Shown here: piece by piece, positions 60,882-64,000 of the stretch
Layout of the letters: the number at the start of each line of letters is the position of its first letter
Position numbering within the stretch: position 1 is the stretch's first letter
NCBI RefSeq assembly: GCF_000383915.1
Contig: NZ_KB912942.1
Coordinates: forward strand, 3,423,778 to 3,487,777
Reading direction: 5' to 3'
DNA from: Amycolatopsis benzoatilytica AK 16/65
Lineage (GTDB): Bacteria; Actinomycetota; Actinomycetes; Mycobacteriales; Pseudonocardiaceae
DNA length: 64,000 bases
Program-made: the position numbers and the translations under genes
Notes under the pieces: model-generated
Told to the model about the DNA's origin: nothing
Seen by the model: the letters and a program-made list of their open reading frames with translations, nothing else
The model's database searches: none

Positions 60882-62759
60882 GTGGAGATCGCAGCGGAAT
60901 TGGTGGCGCTCGTCCTGACGGTCCTTCTGGTGACCGTCTTCGCGCGCCGGGTGGACTGGTCGGCACCGCTCTGCCTGGTCGCCGTCGGCGTCGCGGCGTC
61001 GTTCGTTCCCGGGCTGCCGCACTACGACCTCGACCCGGAAGTCGTCCTGATCGGGCTGCTGCCGCCGTTGCTGTACTCGGCGTCGATCCAGACCTCGCTG
61101 GTCGCGTTCCGGAAGCTGCGCGGGCCGATCATGCTGCTGTCGGTCGGGCTGGTGGTGTTCACCGCGCTCGGCGTCGGCGTGGTCGCCTGGCTGGTGGTGC
61201 CCGGCTTGCCGCTGGCCGCCGGGATCGCGCTGGGCGCGGTCGTCGCTCCGCCGGACGCGGTGGCGGCCAGCGTGGTCGCGCGCCGGGTCGGCATGCCGCG
61301 CAAGCTCGTCCGGCTGCTGGAAGGCGAAAGCCTCTTCAACGACGCCGCCGCGCTGGTCGCGCTGCGAACCGCGATCGCGGCGATCGCGGGCGCCGTCAGC
61401 ATGTGGCAGGTCGGGCTGGACTTCCTGGTCGCCGCGGTCGGCGGGATCGTGGTCGGCTTCCTGGTCGGGCTGATCGTCACGTATCTGCGGAAGCGGCTGG
61501 AGGAGCCGATCACCGACACCGCGCTGTCGTTCGCGGTGCCGTTCGCGGCATACCTGCTCGCCGAGGCGGTGCACGGGTCCGGGGTGCTCGCGGTGGTGGT
61601 CACCGGCCTCATCCAGGGCCACCAGGCGCCGCGGATCCAGTCCGGTCCGTCGCGGCTGGCCAGCCGGCTGAACTGGGAGACCGTCCAGTTCCTGCTGGAG
61701 AACATGGTCTTCCTGCTGATCGGCCTGCAGGTGCGGCAGATCCTGCACGAGGTCGGCAAGAGCGGCCTCTCCGCCGCGCAGCTGACCGGGATCTGCGCCG
61801 CGGTGCTCGCCGCGACCATCCTCACCCGGATGGCCTGGATGGCCGGCATCGGCGTGGTGAAGCGGTTCCTGAACCGTTTCGGGCTGGAACGGGGCAAGGT
61901 CTGGCCGTGGCGGTACTCGGCGGTGATCGCCTGGGCCGGGATGCGCGGCGTGGTCACCCTCGCCGCGGCGTTCGTCCTGCCCGCGGACACCCCGCAGCGC
62001 GCGGTACTGGTGCTGGCCGCGTTCACCGTGGTAGCCGGGACGCTGGTGGTGCAGGGCATGACGCTGCCGCCGTTGATCCGGCGGCTGCGGCTGCCCCGTC
62101 CGGATCCGGCGGAAGACGCGCTGCAGGAAGCCGCGGTGCTGCACGACATGACCCGCGTCGCGCTCGTCAAGCTGGAGGAGCTGCGCCGCCCGGAGGATCC
62201 GCCGGAGGTGATCGAGCGGCTGCGCGACCGGCTGCAAGACCGGTCCGACGCCGCGTGGGAGCAGCTCGGCCGGCAGAGCACACTCGCCGAAACGCCGAGC
62301 GACGCCTACCGTCGGCTCCGGGTTCAGCTGCTCGACGCCGAGCGCGAGCAGTTCCTGAAAGCGCGCGACGCGGGAACCGCGGACGACCTGGTCTTGCGCC
62401 GCGTGCTGGCCCGGCTCGACATCGAAGAATCCATGCTCGACCGCGACGAGGAGGAACCGCCGATGGAAGGCCGTGAGCTCAGCACCCCCGCCGCCACCGC
62501 CGGATCGTGCAAGCACCTCAGCCACGAATGGCCGGAGCGCGCACCCAGCTCCCCGGATTCCTGCGCCGAGTGCATCAAGGCCGGGACCACCTGGGTGCAC
62601 CTGCGGATGTGCCTCAAGTGCGGGAATGTGGCCTGCTGCGACTCTTCGCCCGCCAAGCACGCGTCGCAGCATTTTCACGACACGCTGCACCCGGTGATGC
62701 GCAGCTTCGAACCGGGCGAGACCTGGCGGTGGTGCTTCGTGGACAAGCAACTCGGCTGA
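60882..62759 (+). CDS. CPA1 Na+/H+ antiporter with C-terminal UBP-type zinc finger
   Basis: 625 residues. About 1-400 is the 12-helix CPA1 transporter with GAVVAPPDAVAASVVARR, the ion-binding LLEGESLFNDAAALVAL and AWAGMRGVVTLAAAFVLP. About 405-535 is a charged cytoplasmic helical region. Residues 543-622 form a UBP-type zinc finger: CKHLSH.., CAECIKAGTTWVHLRMCLKCG, CCDSS, then KHASQHFHDTLHPVMRSFEP. The finger would be cytoplasmic and may bind a regulator or free C-terminus. GTG at 60882 is 6 nt after CATGAT (60870-60875), so leaderless initiation is likely. Confidence 0.92.
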   Translation: MEIAAELVALVLTVLLVTVFARRVDWSAPLCLVAVGVAASFVPGLPHYDLDPEVVLIGLLPPLLYSASIQTSLVAFRKLRGPIMLLSVGLVVFTALGVGVVAWLVVPGLPLAAGIALGAVVAPPDAVAASVVARRVGMPRKLVRLLEGESLFNDAAALVALRTAIAAIAGAVSMWQVGLDFLVAAVGGIVVGFLVGLIVTYLRKRLEEPITDTALSFAVPFAAYLLAEAVHGSGVLAVVVTGLIQGHQAPRIQSGPSRLASRLNWETVQFLLENMVFLLIGLQVRQILHEVGKSGLSAAQLTGICAAVLAATILTRMAWMAGIGVVKRFLNRFGLERGKVWPWRYSAVIAWAGMRGVVTLAAAFVLPADTPQRAVLVLAAFTVVAGTLVVQGMTLPPLIRRLRLPRPDPAEDALQEAAVLHDMTRVALVKLEELRRPEDPPEVIERLRDRLQDRSDAAWEQLGRQSTLAETPSDAYRRLRVQLLDAEREQFLKARDAGTADDLVLRRVLARLDIEESMLDRDEEEPPMEGRELSTPAATAGSCKHLSHEWPERAPSSPDSCAECIKAGTTWVHLRMCLKCGNVACCDSSPAKHASQHFHDTLHPVMRSFEPGETWRWCFVDKQLG

Positions 62760-62781
62760 GCAAGCAGGTTAGGGTCGGGTC

Positions 62782-63468
62782 ATGAGCACCCCCGAGCAGG
62801 AAATCGAGTACCGCCAGCACCGCTTCCGCCCGCCGGCCGGCGCCACCGAGATTTTCCTGGTGCGCCACGGCGAATCGATGCCGCAACGGGTCAGCGAGCC
62901 GTTCGACCTCGTCAACGGCCAGGCCGACCCCGACCTCGCCCCGGAAGGCCGCGAGCACGCCGCGCGCGTCGGCGAGCGGCTGATGTCGGAACGGATCGAC
63001 GCGCTCTACGTGACCACGCTGCGCCGCACCGTGCAGACCGCCGCGCCGCTCGCGGAGAAGCTCGGCCTCACTCCGGCGGTCGAGCCTGGCCTGCGCGAGA
63101 TCCACCTCGGCGAATGGGAGAACGGGCTATTCCGCAAGAACAGCGCCGACGGGCACCCGCTGATCGAGCGGCTGTGGACCGAGCAGCGGTGGAGCGTGCT
63201 GCCCGGGGCGGAGGACGACGAAGCGTTCGGCGAGCGGATCCGCGCCGCGCTGACCCGGATCGCCGAAGCGCACCCGGACCAGCGGGTGGCGGTGTTCACC
63301 CACGGCGGCGTGATCGGCGAGGTGTTCGCGCAGGCCAGCGCCACGCCCGAGCGGTTCGCGTTCCTCGGCGCGGACAACGGATCGGTGTCGCACCTGGTGA
63401 TCCACGGCGGCAGGTGGATCATCCGCCGGTTCAACGACACGTCTCACCTGGCCATGCCGCTCGGCTGA
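62782..63468 (+). CDS. Histidine phosphatase family protein
   Basis: 228 residues of the phosphoglycerate-mutase-like superfamily. R28-H29-G in FLVRHGES, LYVTTLRRTVQTAAPLAEKL with the usual arginine, GLREIHLGEWENG and VAVFTHGGVIGEV with the second histidine. Cytoplasmic; broad acid-phosphatase or mutase roles are possible. ATG at 62782 lies 6 nt after TAGGGT (62770-62775), suggesting a leaderless mRNA. Its 3' end overlaps the convergent permease gene by 25 bp. Confidence 0.9.
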   Translation: MSTPEQEIEYRQHRFRPPAGATEIFLVRHGESMPQRVSEPFDLVNGQADPDLAPEGREHAARVGERLMSERIDALYVTTLRRTVQTAAPLAEKLGLTPAVEPGLREIHLGEWENGLFRKNSADGHPLIERLWTEQRWSVLPGAEDDEAFGERIRAALTRIAEAHPDQRVAVFTHGGVIGEVFAQASATPERFAFLGADNGSVSHLVIHGGRWIIRRFNDTSHLAMPLG

Positions 63469-64000
63469 GGCCGCGGCTCGGCGCGGCGGATCGCCCCCGC
63501 CGCGACGAGCTGCACCGTCACCAGCACCGCGACCGATTCGGCGGCCAGCAGGCTGATCAGCACCAGTACCTGGGTAGTGCCCGCCTGCACCGGGCCCGCG
63601 CCGCCGAGCAGCACGCCGACATAAGCGCCCGGCAGCGTCACCAGGCCGACGGTGCGGGTCTGATCGAGCGCCGGGATCAGCGCGTGGCCGGCGGACGGAC
63701 GGCAGATCTCCAGCGCGGCTTGCCGGGGCAGGAAGCCGAGGGCCAACGCGGCCTCGTACTCGCCGTGCCGCAGCTTGAGCTCGTCCAGCGCGCGACGGGC
63801 GGCTTGCGAAGTGGCGGTCATCGAACCGCCGATCACGATGCCGGCGACCGGGACGACGGCGATCGGCTTCGGCGGGACAACCCCGGCGCCGAGCACCAAA
63901 GCGAGCACCGGGACCACGCCAGCCGCCAGCGCGAGCGCGACCCAGGCCAGCTGGCGGCGAGCGCCGATCCGACCGGCCGAGGTGACCGCTGCGATGGAGA
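63444..64000 (-). CDS. FetB-type ABC permease (UPF0014), C-terminal part
   Basis: Membrane permease of the FetB/YbbM family, linked in E. coli to iron export. The N-terminal part lies beyond the window; the frame is open to position 64000. Visible features: IVIGGSMTATSQAARRALDE, LRHGEYEAALALGFLPRQAA, PALDQTRTVGLVTLPGAYVG and LLGGAGPVQAGTTQVLVL, with several membrane helices. The GNSM motif reads GGSM here. The partner ATPase (FetA) is not in the window. Confidence 0.85.
   Translation of the reverse strand, partial: SIAAVTSAGRIGARRQLAWVALALAAGVVPVLALVLGAGVVPPKPIAVVPVAGIVIGGSMTATSQAARRALDELKLRHGEYEAALALGFLPRQAALEICRPSAGHALIPALDQTRTVGLVTLPGAYVGVLLGGAGPVQAGTTQVLVLISLLAAESVAVLVTVQLVAAGAIRRAEPRPQPSGMAR

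Overview
The window looks like a chromosome segment of a high-GC actinomycete, most likely Amycolatopsis or a close relative in the Pseudonocardiaceae. The reasons are the strong G/C bias at third codon positions, many GTG starts, the actinobacterial order infC-rpmI-rplT-tsnR / pheST / argCJBDFR..H / tyrS / rrn, and a secreted family-2 glycosidase closely matching the Amycolatopsis orientalis exo-beta-D-glucosaminidase CsxA. No mobile element, CRISPR array, prophage or tRNA gene was seen.

1-25 kb is core information and arginine metabolism, mostly on the minus strand. It holds the 5' half of a 23S gene, a spacer without tRNA, a full 16S gene, tyrS, a 3-methyladenine DNA glycosylase gene, and a tightly overlapped arginine operon read argC-J-B-D-F-R-(argG-like)-H. 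The protein in the argG slot has lost the ATP-loop and substrate motifs of argininosuccinate synthase. Next come a small SANT/HTH-like gene with a divergent DNA-damage-type promoter pair, a secreted tripeptidyl aminopeptidase, an AlkD-like protein, pheT/pheS, and tsnR-rplT-rpmI-infC. infC appears to start at ATC and tsnR apparently at CTG.

25-47 kb is accessory metabolism and transport. It contains a GntR regulator with ACC deaminase, and a D-amino-acid cluster (RidA, IclR regulator, PfkB sugar-acid kinase; divergently a D-serine-dehydratase-like enzyme, an N-acyl-D-amino-acid deacylase and a GntP permease). A Tat-exported lactonase-fold protein follows, then an ABC sugar importer without its ATPase, joined to a GH20 beta-N-acetylhexosaminidase. 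The rest is an SDR, a CitA/DcuS-type two-component system divergent from a dctA-type dicarboxylate carrier, an HxlR regulator divergent from a DHA2 efflux pump, an SRPBCC protein and a fibronectin-III lipoprotein.

47-64 kb mixes repair and housekeeping: uvrA and a DUF1963 gene, both with PafBC-type (RecA-NDp) promoter motifs, a metallo-beta-lactamase-fold hydrolase, an unknown 373-residue protein, a phosphatase-like lipoprotein, DUF1684, RNase HI, a YchJ-like protein, the csxA homologue, a type-B carboxylesterase, a CPA1 Na+/H+ antiporter fused to a UBP-type zinc finger, a histidine phosphatase, and a FetB-type permease running off the end. Several genes here look leaderless (TANNNT-like box 6-8 nt before the start codon).

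Three perfect hairpins with nearly the same outer sequence but different, compensated inner arms (26534, 52351, 59354) form a dispersed palindromic repeat family.
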